Source of the DNA: Vallitalea maricola
Lineage (GTDB): Bacteria > Bacillota > Clostridia > Lachnospirales > Vallitaleaceae
Length of the DNA stretch: 64,000 nt
Direction of reading: 5' to 3'
Assembly (NCBI RefSeq): GCF_036985595.1
Contig: NZ_BTPU01000039.1
Coordinates: 37,226 to 101,225, forward strand
A model generated the notes under the pieces. The model searched no databases. It was given only the letters and a program-made list of their open reading frames with translations, and was not told the DNA's origin. Of this stretch, positions 36,662 through 46,040 are shown piece by piece. The translations under genes were made by a program, and so were the position numbers. Each line of letters starts with the position of its first letter. Positions within the stretch are counted from its first letter, which is position 1.

Positions 36662-37459
36662 TTATTTTGCTATAAATAATGTACCTATCTGCTCTCCATA
36701 TACTATTTTTTCAATAACATTATCAACACTAGCATTGGCTATAACCATATCTATTCCATTGCTTGTAGCAATTTTAGCTGCAGCAATTTTGGTAGCCATA
36801 CCGCCTGTTCCAACAACTGAACCTGCACCACCTGCCATATGCTGTACATTATCAGTTATCTCAGATACTTCAGTAATAAGTTTGGCATCATTATTCTTTC
36901 TTGGATCTTCTTCATATAAACCGTCAATATCAGATAATAAGATTAATAAGTCAGCCCCTACAAGTTTACTTACGATAGCTGATAATGTATCATTATCTCC
37001 ATAAACAATCTCTTCTGTAGCAACAGTATCATTTTCATTGACAATAGGAATTGCACCCATTTTTAATAGCGCATTCAGAGTATTTTGTGCGTTCTGTCTT
37101 CTAATAGGTTGGTCTATGAGATTTTTTGTTATGAGAATCTGAGCTACATTTTGATTATATTCACTAAATATCTTCTGATAAATCATCATCAAATTCGCTT
37201 GTCCTACTGCTGCTACAGCTTGTTTTTCCTCTAAACAATTAGGTCTGCTAGGTAAATTCATTGTTTTAGTTCCTACAGCAATAGCACCTGATGTAACCAA
37301 TATTACATCTTTTCCCATGTTCTTTAGATCAGTTATCTCTCTAATCAATCTTTCCAATCTAAAATAATTTATTTCGCCTGTTTCTTCATAAGTTAATGAT
37401 GATGACCCAACTTTAACTATTACCTTTTTCTTGTCTTTCAATCTTTCTCGTACAGTCAT
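36662..37459 (-). CDS. proB: Glutamate 5-kinase (no PUA domain)
   Basis: This 265-residue amino acid kinase makes glutamyl-5-phosphate for proline. KKKVIVKVGSSSLTYEETGE is the N-terminus, DVILVTSGAIAVGTK and PIVNENDTVATEEI follow, with LLILLSDIDGLYEEDPR near residue 165 and GGMATKIAAAKIATSNGID near 215. It lacks the C-terminal PUA domain of the E. coli enzyme (367 aa), as in many clostridia. ATG 37459 has AAGGTGG upstream; GTG 37471 is part of that RBS. proA is separated from it by the C39-like, lipoprotein, DUF896 and cyclo-ligase genes. Confidence 0.93.
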   Translation of the reverse strand: MTVRERLKDKKKVIVKVGSSSLTYEETGEINYFRLERLIREITDLKNMGKDVILVTSGAIAVGTKTMNLPSRPNCLEEKQAVAAVGQANLMMIYQKIFSEYNQNVAQILITKNLIDQPIRRQNAQNTLNALLKMGAIPIVNENDTVATEEIVYGDNDTLSAIVSKLVGADLLILLSDIDGLYEEDPRKNNDAKLITEVSEITDNVQHMAGGAGSVVGTGGMATKIAAAKIATSNGIDMVIANASVDNVIEKIVYGEQIGTLFIAK

Positions 37460-37686
37460 TATATATTCCACCTTATATTTTTAAGTGATTTATGTGATTT
37501 ATGTATTTTATAAAGTAAATAACACTTCATCTAGTTTTTTACTATATTACAGTAATAAACTTCTTCTATTTTACATGACAATGTTAAAATAATCAAGGAA
37601 AATAAGTTCCATTATATTTATTTTATTGTTATAATAGGCTTATGGAAAAATTAGGTTCCAAATAATAATCTGAGAGGTGATATCGT

Positions 37687-39189
37687 ATGGATATTAAAAC
37701 AGCTATTAGTAAGCTTAATGAAGCTGATGACAAACTACACGCTATTGAACATGCACTTGCTCTTATACAATGGGACGGGGCAACTGGAGCACCAAAAAAA
37801 AGTGTTGAAGGAAGAGCTAAAACTTTATCTATATTAACAGGTGAATACTATAAAACTCTTGTGAATGATGATTTTAATGAGCTTCTATCTCTATTAGAGG
37901 ATAATAAAAATGAACTTGAGTATGTAATACTTCGTAAAGCAGAAGAGTTTCGTAATGAATATGACAAAATCGCAAAAATACCTGTTGAGATAGTTACAGA
38001 ATACACAGAAGTCCAAGCTAAAGCTAGCGCTGCTTGGGAGGATGCTAAAATAAAAAGTGATTTTTCTATATTTGCTCCACATCTTGAAAAAGTAATTGAA
38101 TTCAATAAAAAATTTATTGAATTAAGAGGTTACACTAAACACCCTTATAATACTTTATTAGATGATTATGAAAAAGGATTGACTACTGATGATCTAGATG
38201 AATTTTTTAGTGAACTTAAAAATTCTATTGTGCCTTTAGTTGCTAGAATAAAAGAATCAAAAGTTACAATTAACGATGATTTTATTAAGAAAACATACTC
38301 AACCAAAAAACAAGAAGCACTTAATAAAAAATTATTGAAATCACTTGGGTTCAACATAGATTCTGGTATGATGGCAGAAAGCCAACATCCATTTACTACT
38401 AATTTCAATAGAAATGATGTTAGAATAACAACTCATTACTTTGAAAATAATCTTTTATCAGCACTATATAGTACATTACATGAAGGTGGTCATGCTATAT
38501 ATGAACAGAATATTGGTGAAGAATTAAATTTCACATCACTTGGTACTGGTACTTCCATGGGTATACATGAATCTCAATCACGATTTTTTGAAAATATAGT
38601 TGGAAGATCTCATTCTTACATAGAATATCTATATCCAATTATAAAAGATGCTTTTCCTGAAAACTTTAATGATGTTACATGTGAAGACCTTTATGAAGCT
38701 GCTAATAAATCTGAGCTTTCTTTAATCAGAACTGATGCAGACGAACTTACTTATTCACTTCATATTATGATTAGATATGAAATAGAAAAATTACTATTTG
38801 AAAATAAGATACTAGTAAGTGATCTACCAGAAATATGGAATAAAAAATATGAAGAATATATGGGATTAACTCCACAAAATGATGCTGAAGGTATTTTACA
38901 AGATGTACATTGGTCAGAAGGATTATTCGGTTATTTCCCATCATATGCACTTGGAAATGCTTACGCTTCTCAATTTGCCAATAAGATGAAGGAAACAATA
39001 GATTTTGAAAAAGACCTTAAGCAAGGTAATTTAGAAAATATTAGAGAATGGTTAAAAGAAAACATTCATAAATATGGAAAATTGTTAACTCCAAGTGAGA
39101 TAATAGAAAAAGCAACTGGCGAATCACTTAATGCCAAATATTATATCGATTATCTAGAAGATAAATACAGCAAAATATATAATCTATAA
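37687..39189 (+). CDS. M32-family metallocarboxypeptidase (Taq type)
   Basis: This 500-residue, mostly helical cytoplasmic enzyme has the zinc motif TLHEGGHAIYEQN near residue 265 (HExxH), GIHESQSRFFENIVG with the third ligand Glu near 300, and SLIRTDADELTYSLHIMIRYEIE near 345. Length and motif order match the M32 family, which removes C-terminal residues from short peptides. GAGAGGTG precedes the ATG. It stands alone on the plus strand between proB and converging FAD genes. Confidence 0.93.
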   Translation: MDIKTAISKLNEADDKLHAIEHALALIQWDGATGAPKKSVEGRAKTLSILTGEYYKTLVNDDFNELLSLLEDNKNELEYVILRKAEEFRNEYDKIAKIPVEIVTEYTEVQAKASAAWEDAKIKSDFSIFAPHLEKVIEFNKKFIELRGYTKHPYNTLLDDYEKGLTTDDLDEFFSELKNSIVPLVARIKESKVTINDDFIKKTYSTKKQEALNKKLLKSLGFNIDSGMMAESQHPFTTNFNRNDVRITTHYFENNLLSALYSTLHEGGHAIYEQNIGEELNFTSLGTGTSMGIHESQSRFFENIVGRSHSYIEYLYPIIKDAFPENFNDVTCEDLYEAANKSELSLIRTDADELTYSLHIMIRYEIEKLLFENKILVSDLPEIWNKKYEEYMGLTPQNDAEGILQDVHWSEGLFGYFPSYALGNAYASQFANKMKETIDFEKDLKQGNLENIREWLKENIHKYGKLLTPSEIIEKATGESLNAKYYIDYLEDKYSKIYNL

Positions 39190-39225
39190 GATTTTAGGAT
39201 TCGTAAACAAATAATCCTAACAATG

Positions 39226-39262
39226 AAAAGAGAGCAGGAAAAAAATTCCATTCTCTCTTTTT
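39226..39262. terminator. Bidirectional terminator after the M32 gene
   Basis: AAAAGAGAGCAGGAA pairs imperfectly with TTCCATTCTCTCTTTT across an A-rich loop, with T5 following. A smaller hairpin, TTAGGATT with AATCCTAA, sits just before it at 39194-39220. Confidence 0.75.
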
Positions 39263-39267
39263 ATTAA

Positions 39268-40863
39268 CTATTTTTTTGTAGTCCTATTTGTTACAGCTTC
39301 AGCAACCTTAATACCATCCATAGCAGCTGACATGATACCACCTGCATAACCTGCACCTTCTCCACAAGGATATAATCCTCTTATGTTGCTTTCATAATAC
39401 TTGTCTCTAATAATTCTTATAGGCGAAGAAGATCTGGTTTCAACCCCTGATAAAATAGCGTCTTCTCTTGCAAATCCCTTGATTTTCTTATCAAAAGCTG
39501 TTATTCCCTCTTTTATGGCATCACAAACATAATTAGGTAAACAATCATTAAGATTAGAAAGGGTTGCTTTATCACCTAGGGAAGGTCGGACATCGCCAAT
39601 GTTTGCTGATATTTTATTATTCATGAAATCTACCGATTGCTGAATAGGAATATTATAATTGCTGCCTCCAGCAATATAAGCTAATTCTTCCCATTTTCTT
39701 TGAAAAGCCACACCTGCAAGTACATCATCTTCAAAAAAATCTTCTGGAGTTATATTGACCAAAAGTGCACTATTAGCATTATCAGCATTTCTTAAAAAAT
39801 TACTCATACCATTAGTAACAACTCTACCCTCTTCTGAACTAGCATTGACAACGTACCCTCCTGGACACATACAGAATGAATATACTCCTCTACCATTATT
39901 ACAATGATGTGTTAATTTATAATCCGCAACTGGTAAGCTTTTATGTTCATAGCTACTTCCATATTGTGACTTATTAATTAAATCCTGAGGATGCTCAATC
40001 CTAAGTCCAATAGCAAATGGTTTCTTTTCAATAAGTATATTATTGTCCTTTAACATGGAAAACGTATCTCTTGCACTATGTCCTATTGCAAGAATAACAT
40101 TCCTAGACTTTATTTTACTTGTATTATTAACAACTACTCCAGCTATACAACCTTCATCAACTAACAAAGATGTAACTTGATTGTTGAATCTTACCTCTCC
40201 ACCTAAATCAATAATTTTCTTTCTAATGCTTTTTACAACTTTCCTAAGATAATCAGTACCAATATGAGGTTTATTATAGTATAATATCTCTTCAGGAGCT
40301 CCACATTCAACAAATTCCTCTAGTACTTTTCTATTTCTAAAAAATTTATCCTTAACCATAGTATTTAACTTTCCATCTGAAAATGTTCCAGCTCCGCCTT
40401 CACCGAATTGAATATTCGACTTAGTAGAAAGCTCATTAGTAACTATAAATCGTTCCACATCCTTCACACGATTATCCATATCCTGTCCTCTCTCAAGGAT
40501 AATAGGCTCATACCCATTCTCAGCCAATATAAGCCCACAAAAAAGTCCTGCAGGTCCAGAACCAACTATTATTGGTTTATCTGTAAAATTGGCACTTTTA
40601 TTAGGAAATTCATATTTCTTATTATTAACAAAACAAAGAGAACGATTACCTTTCTTAGCTAATATTTTATCTTCATTATCAATCTTTATATCAAAGGTAT
40701 AAACTATCTTTATATCATTCTTTTTCCTAGCATCAATAGATTTTTTTACAATCGTATAAGAAAACTTAGTATCCTCATTTATCCTTAATTCTTTTCTTAG
40801 TCTTCTATAAATATCATTTTCATTATGATCAAGACCAAACTTAATTTGCTGTAGTCGTAACAT
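39268..40863 (-). CDS. FAD-dependent dehydrogenase of the COG2509 type
   Basis: This 531-residue flavoprotein has an unusual N-terminal domain of about 90 residues (LRLQQIKFGLDHNENDIYRR) before the Rossmann motif PIIVGSGPAGLFCGLILAEN near residue 96. FGEGGAGTFSDGKLNT near 155 and the C-terminal GLYPCGEGAGYAGGIMSAAM are family signatures. The enzyme class is uncharacterised; a role in redox or quinone-like metabolism is possible. AAAGGATA precedes the ATG. It is transcribed in the same direction as the BaiN-type flavoprotein upstream, with a palindromic element between. Confidence 0.85.
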   Translation of the reverse strand: MLRLQQIKFGLDHNENDIYRRLRKELRINEDTKFSYTIVKKSIDARKKNDIKIVYTFDIKIDNEDKILAKKGNRSLCFVNNKKYEFPNKSANFTDKPIIVGSGPAGLFCGLILAENGYEPIILERGQDMDNRVKDVERFIVTNELSTKSNIQFGEGGAGTFSDGKLNTMVKDKFFRNRKVLEEFVECGAPEEILYYNKPHIGTDYLRKVVKSIRKKIIDLGGEVRFNNQVTSLLVDEGCIAGVVVNNTSKIKSRNVILAIGHSARDTFSMLKDNNILIEKKPFAIGLRIEHPQDLINKSQYGSSYEHKSLPVADYKLTHHCNNGRGVYSFCMCPGGYVVNASSEEGRVVTNGMSNFLRNADNANSALLVNITPEDFFEDDVLAGVAFQRKWEELAYIAGGSNYNIPIQQSVDFMNNKISANIGDVRPSLGDKATLSNLNDCLPNYVCDAIKEGITAFDKKIKGFAREDAILSGVETRSSSPIRIIRDKYYESNIRGLYPCGEGAGYAGGIMSAAMDGIKVAEAVTNRTTKK

Positions 40864-40942
40864 CTAACTTATCCTTTCATGATTCAATTTTCTATAAAAC
40901 TTATCAATAAATTACCACTAATTCATATACATGTAATACAGA

Positions 40943-41053
40943 GCTTAGATGGTATAGGGGGAATATGGAGCAGTGAGCCATGGACGGCGAACTCAGCTTT
41001 TTAAACAGGACGTTTAATTAGCTGACGAAATATTCCCCCTATACCGTCTAAGC
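40943..41053. repeat. GC-rich palindromic element with internal hairpin
   Basis: A 24-base left arm (40943-40966) and right arm (41030-41053) are complementary at 23 positions, and the remaining pair would be a G-U wobble in RNA. The 63-base interior contains TCAGCT..TTAAAC pairing with GTTTAA..AGCTGA (40993-41025) and a GCC/GGC mini-stem. The element is markedly GC-richer than its surroundings, contains no ORF and no T-run, and ends six bases from the BaiN-type stop codon. It looks like a REP- or MITE-like repeat or a structured RNA. Its copy number cannot be seen from this window. Confidence 0.75.
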
Positions 41054-41058
41054 GACCG

Positions 41059-42285
41059 TTAGTTACTAGCATTCATACCTGCAACAACCCCCGTACTCCA
41101 AGCCCATTGTAGATTATACCCTCCACAATCACCATCTACATCTATAACCTCTCCAGCAAGATATACATCTTTAACTTTCCTTGATTCTAGAGTAACCTCA
41201 TCTATTTCACTTGTTATGATACCACCTGCAGTAACTTGTGATTGATTCCATTGATTGGTACCAGTTATAATTAATGAGAATTTTTTTAGAATAGATACAA
41301 GCTTATTTCTTTCTTCTTTTTTTATGTCAGCAGATTTTTTATTCAATGCTATACCCGCTTCTTTTATAATTATATTGATTAATCTTTTGTTAATCAAACC
41401 TATAAAATTCTCTTGTATAGTTTTATTAGGCATAGAAGTCAACCTCTTCAACAGAATTTGATCCACTTCCTTATCTGATAAGTCATGGAAAAAGTCAATA
41501 TCTACACTAACTCTCCTATTATCATTAAGATAATCAGAAGCAATTCTACTAATCTGTAAAATAGGTGGACCTGATATACCATAATCTGTAAACAATATTT
41601 CTCCGTATTCTTTCCGTATTATTTCATTATTCTCATCTATTATTTTAGCCAAAGCATTTATTTTGACACCTTTTATTTGTTTCAAGAAATCAGCACCAGA
41701 CTTAAGCTGAACCAATGAAGGTATGGGCTTTTTAATAGTATGTCCAAGAGATTTAGCTAATGTAAATCCACTACCATTAGAGCCTAGGTCAGGAGAAGAT
41801 TTTCCTCCAGCTGCTATAATAATTTTATTACCATAATATTTTTTATCCTTTGTATAAATGACAAAGTTATTACTTCGCTCAATCTTAGTAACTTCAGCAT
41901 TGCATTCTATATTTATTTTCAATCTATCTGCTTCAAGTCTTAGTACATCCAATACCGAGCTTGCTTGTAATGAATTAGGATAAACTTTTCCACTATCAAC
42001 AGTAATAGGATATATGCCTAATTCACTAAAGAACTCCAATGTTTCATTTACATCAAACAACTCTAATATCTTTGTGATGAAATCCTTATTTCCACCATGA
42101 AAATATTTGTTGGAACAGTGTATGTTGGTTAGATTACATCTACCATTCCCTGTAGCCAGTATTTTTTTCCCAATTCTATCTTTTCTTTCTAAAATGGTAA
42201 CTTTTGCTCCATTTCTTGCTGCGACAATTGCTGCAACTAACCCTGAAGCTCCACCACCAACAATAACAATCTTATTTTTAGCCAT
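41059..42285 (-). CDS. BaiN/HI0933-family NAD(P)/FAD-dependent oxidoreductase
   Basis: This 408-residue flavoprotein has the N-terminal motif IVGGGASGLVAAIVAARNGA, then GKKILATGNGRCNLTNIHCS near residue 44, and C-terminal TAGGIITSEID and LAGEVIDVDGDCGGYNLQWAW. The family includes BaiN, a bile-acid dehydroxylation reductase, but most members are unassigned. AGGTTTTTTT follows GTGAGG as RBS before the ATG. It is encoded upstream of another FAD protein and beside an alpha-galactosidase gene; no bile-acid genes are nearby, so that role should not be assumed. Confidence 0.88.
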   Translation of the reverse strand: MAKNKIVIVGGGASGLVAAIVAARNGAKVTILERKDRIGKKILATGNGRCNLTNIHCSNKYFHGGNKDFITKILELFDVNETLEFFSELGIYPITVDSGKVYPNSLQASSVLDVLRLEADRLKINIECNAEVTKIERSNNFVIYTKDKKYYGNKIIIAAGGKSSPDLGSNGSGFTLAKSLGHTIKKPIPSLVQLKSGADFLKQIKGVKINALAKIIDENNEIIRKEYGEILFTDYGISGPPILQISRIASDYLNDNRRVSVDIDFFHDLSDKEVDQILLKRLTSMPNKTIQENFIGLINKRLINIIIKEAGIALNKKSADIKKEERNKLVSILKKFSLIITGTNQWNQSQVTAGGIITSEIDEVTLESRKVKDVYLAGEVIDVDGDCGGYNLQWAWSTGVVAGMNASN

Positions 42286-42364
42286 AAAAAAACCTCACAT
42301 CATATAATAAAACTATTTTAAGTTATTTATTATATGAATGCAAGGATATTTTATAAACAATGTA

Positions 42365-44737
42365 TTATTCTTGATTGACTTCAACTTTTTTCAAGTAGTA
42401 TATTCTTGAACCAAAGTCTCCAATATATCTTACCTGATCACCAAATCCAGCTCCATTGAATTGTTGTAAAGGCTTTAATCCAGCATACATCAAGCTGTCA
42501 CCATATTCATCTACCTTTTGAACATCATTTTTGAACATATAATTATCAGATATTGTTTTATGTATAATTCCTCTTACACCATTGGTCTTCACATTAAAAG
42601 GTACATAATCATTGATTAATTCACCAAATCTCTCTATATTCATAAATTGTGCCCTTGATTCCAGATGATACATATACTGTTCTTCTAAACCTTTTAATTT
42701 AATGGTCTCCAAACTTTTGTTGCTTTCTTGCAGTTTTTGATAATAGCCTACAATGGCTTCTTCTTTATCCTTAGAAACTACCATCCATATGGCATAATTT
42801 GTTTCAAATGGTGATTTAATTCTATAGAATGTACCATACTGTAATAATTTCCTATGTTTCTTATAAAACTCTACTTGTTTCCTAATAGCCTTTTTCTCGA
42901 AATTGGAGAGATTATTCAAATTAAGTTCATAACCCAATAATCCGAAACAAGCCACGTTGAATCTTGATTCAATACTGTTTTGTCTCAATACTTGATGTGA
43001 AGGGTTAGAACCAACATGAGCTCCAAAGGTACTTAGTGGATAAATCAACGATGAACCATATTGAATATTCATTCTTTCACCAGGGTCAGTATTATCACTT
43101 GCCCATGTTTGGGGCATATAATATAACATTCCTAAATCATACCTATTACCACCACTAGCACAACTTTCAAATAATATATCCTCAAAATTCGTTTTCAATC
43201 GATTCAGTAAATCGTATAATCCCAACATGTATCTATGTGCCAATTCCTTTTGTCTATGTTTTGGTAGATATGAAGAATAAACATCAGTTACACACCTATT
43301 CATATCCCACTTTACATACTTAACCTTTCCCCGTCTGAAAACGCTGCTAAGTTGTTTATATAGATAATTTATTACGTTAGGATTAGACATATCCAACATT
43401 AATTGATTTCTTCCAAGTGATGGTTCTCTATTTTCAAGTTTTATAGCCCAACTGGGATGTCTTTTATACAAATCACTCTCTTGTGATATCATTTCAGGTT
43501 CCACCCATAATCCAAATCCTAGTCCCATTTCATTAATTTTATTACTAAGACCTTCAAGACCATTAGGGAGTTTCTTTTTATCTTCAACCCAATCCCCTAA
43601 ACTAGTTGTATCATCATTACGCCCTTTAAACCAACCATCATCTAGTACAAATAATTCCATGCCAAGTTCTTTTGCAGTTTTTGCAAGTTTTAACAATTTC
43701 TTCTCATTAAAATCAAAATATACTGCTTCCCAACTATTAGCTAAAAGAGGTCTTTTTCTGAATTGCCATCTCACTGGAATTAGATTATGATTAATGACAT
43801 CATGAAAATTCCTGCTCATGCCTCCTATTCCATTGTTTGAATAAGTCATTATTACTTCTGGAGTTTGAAATTCTTCTTTTTTATCTAACAGCCAGCTGAA
43901 ATCAAATGGATTAATTCCCATCTGTACCCTAGTTTGATTATGAGGACTGACTTCTGCTAACCCTTGATGATTGCCACTGTATAATAAAGAAAAACCATAA
44001 CAGGAACCATAGTCTTCTGTAGTATCAGCCTCTGATAAACACATAAAAGGATTGAGATCCGAACTTGAAGTAAATTTTTTTGAATTAATATAGTATACTC
44101 CTTTATTAAGTCTTTGTTTTTGTATATGCTTTTCTCTGATCCATTTTCCTTCAAGAGTTATCAAGTCGTAATCACAATTATCAAAATCAATATTAAAACT
44201 CATTGCCTTAACAATTTTAATCCTACCTGATTCACCATTAATAATTTTTATACTTCTTGTAATGACATCTCTATCATAAAAAACAGAGTACTGTAATAAC
44301 ACATATACATCCATCACTTGGTCATATAACTTAATCTCCAATGACGTAACAGTGTCCTCGTTCTGAAAAGTATGTGGTAATCCCTCCATATCTTTTTTGC
44401 CTTCATATATGTTATATGAATGAAATAGAAAATCACTTACTCTTGAATTATCACTAAACTCTATATGTAATGATGGCTCTCTATAATCAGACTTGCCATA
44501 AGTTGATAACTCTAATGTAGTGGTGTTCAAAGAATAATGTTCATGTTTTTTACTATAATTAGTCTCGTTGCCAACTGGTGTTACATAATTATGATATAAA
44601 TTATTAAAATCATCCCTGTTTCTTATTTTACGTCCATAATATAAATATGATAAGTGATTGGACTCTAATACTTTTATGATATAACTAGTATTGGATGTTG
44701 TAAGATGAAATTCATTGTTATTATTTACATAAATCAT
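42365..44737 (-). CDS. GH36 alpha-galactosidase
   Basis: This 790-residue retaining alpha-galactosidase of family GH36 cleaves terminal alpha-galactosides such as raffinose or melibiose. A beta-sandwich N-terminal domain precedes the barrel: RPLLANSWEAVYFDFNEKKL, LFVLDDGWFKGR near residue 360, nucleophile Asp in VKYVKWDMNRCV near 477, and acid/base Asp in WASDNTDPGER near 547. These positions match the well-studied GH36 enzymes. No signal peptide is seen, so it is cytoplasmic. GAGAAGG precedes the ATG. No sugar transporter or regulator is adjacent. Confidence 0.94.
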   Translation of the reverse strand: MIYVNNNNEFHLTTSNTSYIIKVLESNHLSYLYYGRKIRNRDDFNNLYHNYVTPVGNETNYSKKHEHYSLNTTTLELSTYGKSDYREPSLHIEFSDNSRVSDFLFHSYNIYEGKKDMEGLPHTFQNEDTVTSLEIKLYDQVMDVYVLLQYSVFYDRDVITRSIKIINGESGRIKIVKAMSFNIDFDNCDYDLITLEGKWIREKHIQKQRLNKGVYYINSKKFTSSSDLNPFMCLSEADTTEDYGSCYGFSLLYSGNHQGLAEVSPHNQTRVQMGINPFDFSWLLDKKEEFQTPEVIMTYSNNGIGGMSRNFHDVINHNLIPVRWQFRKRPLLANSWEAVYFDFNEKKLLKLAKTAKELGMELFVLDDGWFKGRNDDTTSLGDWVEDKKKLPNGLEGLSNKINEMGLGFGLWVEPEMISQESDLYKRHPSWAIKLENREPSLGRNQLMLDMSNPNVINYLYKQLSSVFRRGKVKYVKWDMNRCVTDVYSSYLPKHRQKELAHRYMLGLYDLLNRLKTNFEDILFESCASGGNRYDLGMLYYMPQTWASDNTDPGERMNIQYGSSLIYPLSTFGAHVGSNPSHQVLRQNSIESRFNVACFGLLGYELNLNNLSNFEKKAIRKQVEFYKKHRKLLQYGTFYRIKSPFETNYAIWMVVSKDKEEAIVGYYQKLQESNKSLETIKLKGLEEQYMYHLESRAQFMNIERFGELINDYVPFNVKTNGVRGIIHKTISDNYMFKNDVQKVDEYGDSLMYAGLKPLQQFNGAGFGDQVRYIGDFGSRIYYLKKVEVNQE

Positions 44738-44888
44738 TAAAACACCTTCTCCTAATAGATTTTATTAATTCTAATAAGTATGACCACATTCCCGACCAGC
44801 AAAAAACATACTCTTAATGTTGTTAATATAGATTAGTGTATCATAATTAACAATTACTGTAAACTTTCATCCTTTTCTTATAATATAA

Positions 44889-44928
44889 AAAAGAAAGTCC
44901 ATAATTATAATTCTCATAGACCTTCTTT
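44889..44928 (-). terminator. Terminator after the BofC-domain gene
   Basis: AAAGAAAGTC pairs with GACCTTCTTT (one G-U), and the loop contains a smaller AT dyad. The minus strand continues CTTTCTTTTTTA. It lies 30 bases beyond the stop at 44959. Confidence 0.72.
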
Positions 44929-44958
44929 ATAATAAAAATTCATGAATGATTCCTGTAA

Positions 44959-45951
44959 TTAACTTGTATAATTTTCTAATAACCTTATAAGCTCAACTTC
45001 ACTATTAACAGTTATTCCTTCTTTTAACTTATTCATCAATTCTTCTTCCAAACCGCTAACAGGCGTTTCAATAACTTTTCTTAAATAGTCTTTTAATAGA
45101 TCATTCAGTCTATCCTGCTTTAAATCAGATGAGTATTTTTCATCTTTCTTATAATCGTAAAATACTCCCATGACACCATTGTATTCTTTTAGAATATATT
45201 TACCACTTTGGTTTAATCTGTATAACTGCCATAATTTCTTTAGATTTTGTGACAGTTCCTCTTCACCATATACAATAATTCCATTATTGAGCTTTTCCTG
45301 TTCTTCCCAAACCAAATCATTGACCGGTATGTCAATTGTATCTCTTAGATATTCATCTAGTTCAATGTCTTCACCTTTATCTCTGTAATCATGAAATACT
45401 CCAATATTGGTATTATGTCTTTTAATAATATAATACTTATCAGAACGATCCTCAATTATTCTTCTTAGTATAACTTTTTCAGGAGAAAAAGCTATTAATT
45501 GAAATTCGGGATAGAACTCCTCCATTTGTTCTCTGGTCAAATTTATCATATAGTATGGTGGTTCAATCTCTTTTTCAATTTCTAATTTATCATCTAACGT
45601 ATAATAATTTTGATATTCTATTCGTGTTGAAGACATAATCTTAGGCTCTTTCACAGTATCTACAGAAATTACATCCTCATTGTTTTTACTGCTTGCTATT
45701 GGTTCGATATCAGTTATTTTTTCTTTAATGTCTAAATAATTATCTCCTGAAATTAAATTTTCACTATTATCTTCTAAAACCTTATTTTTTATATTATCTT
45801 TTTCTATGTTATTATCAAGTACTATTTCATCATCTTGTTTATCCGTAATATCATCTTTGAAAATGTATCCATAAAATCTATTTACTGCAATAATACTTAT
45901 AGCAATAATACAAATTACCGAAGCAATAACAAATATTTTCTTACTTCTCAC
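44959..45951 (-). CDS. Membrane-anchored protein with two BofC C-terminal-like domains
   Basis: This protein of about 330 residues has one N-terminal membrane segment (IFVIASVICIIAISIIAVN) and then an acidic linker of about 100 residues. Two tandem domains of roughly 85 residues follow. Each has a YxIxKxxNxxxGVFxDY strand, a TPVxxL segment and a GIxVxxExEL helix, like the C-terminal domain of sporulation protein BofC. RBS AAGGAG suits GTG 45951 or TTG 45954 better than GTG 45960. BofC restrains SpoIVB signalling during sporulation; a similar envelope role here is inferred. Confidence 0.75.
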   Translation of the reverse strand: MRSKKIFVIASVICIIAISIIAVNRFYGYIFKDDITDKQDDEIVLDNNIEKDNIKNKVLEDNSENLISGDNYLDIKEKITDIEPIASSKNNEDVISVDTVKEPKIMSSTRIEYQNYYTLDDKLEIEKEIEPPYYMINLTREQMEEFYPEFQLIAFSPEKVILRRIIEDRSDKYYIIKRHNTNIGVFHDYRDKGEDIELDEYLRDTIDIPVNDLVWEEQEKLNNGIIVYGEEELSQNLKKLWQLYRLNQSGKYILKEYNGVMGVFYDYKKDEKYSSDLKQDRLNDLLKDYLRKVIETPVSGLEEELMNKLKEGITVNSEVELIRLLENYTS

Positions 45952-46040
45952 CAAAATCACTCCTTACGAGTATTTTTGGTATAAGTATTTACAATAAGTA
46001 TTAATTTTATACATATTTTAAAAATTTTTAATAAAATAAA

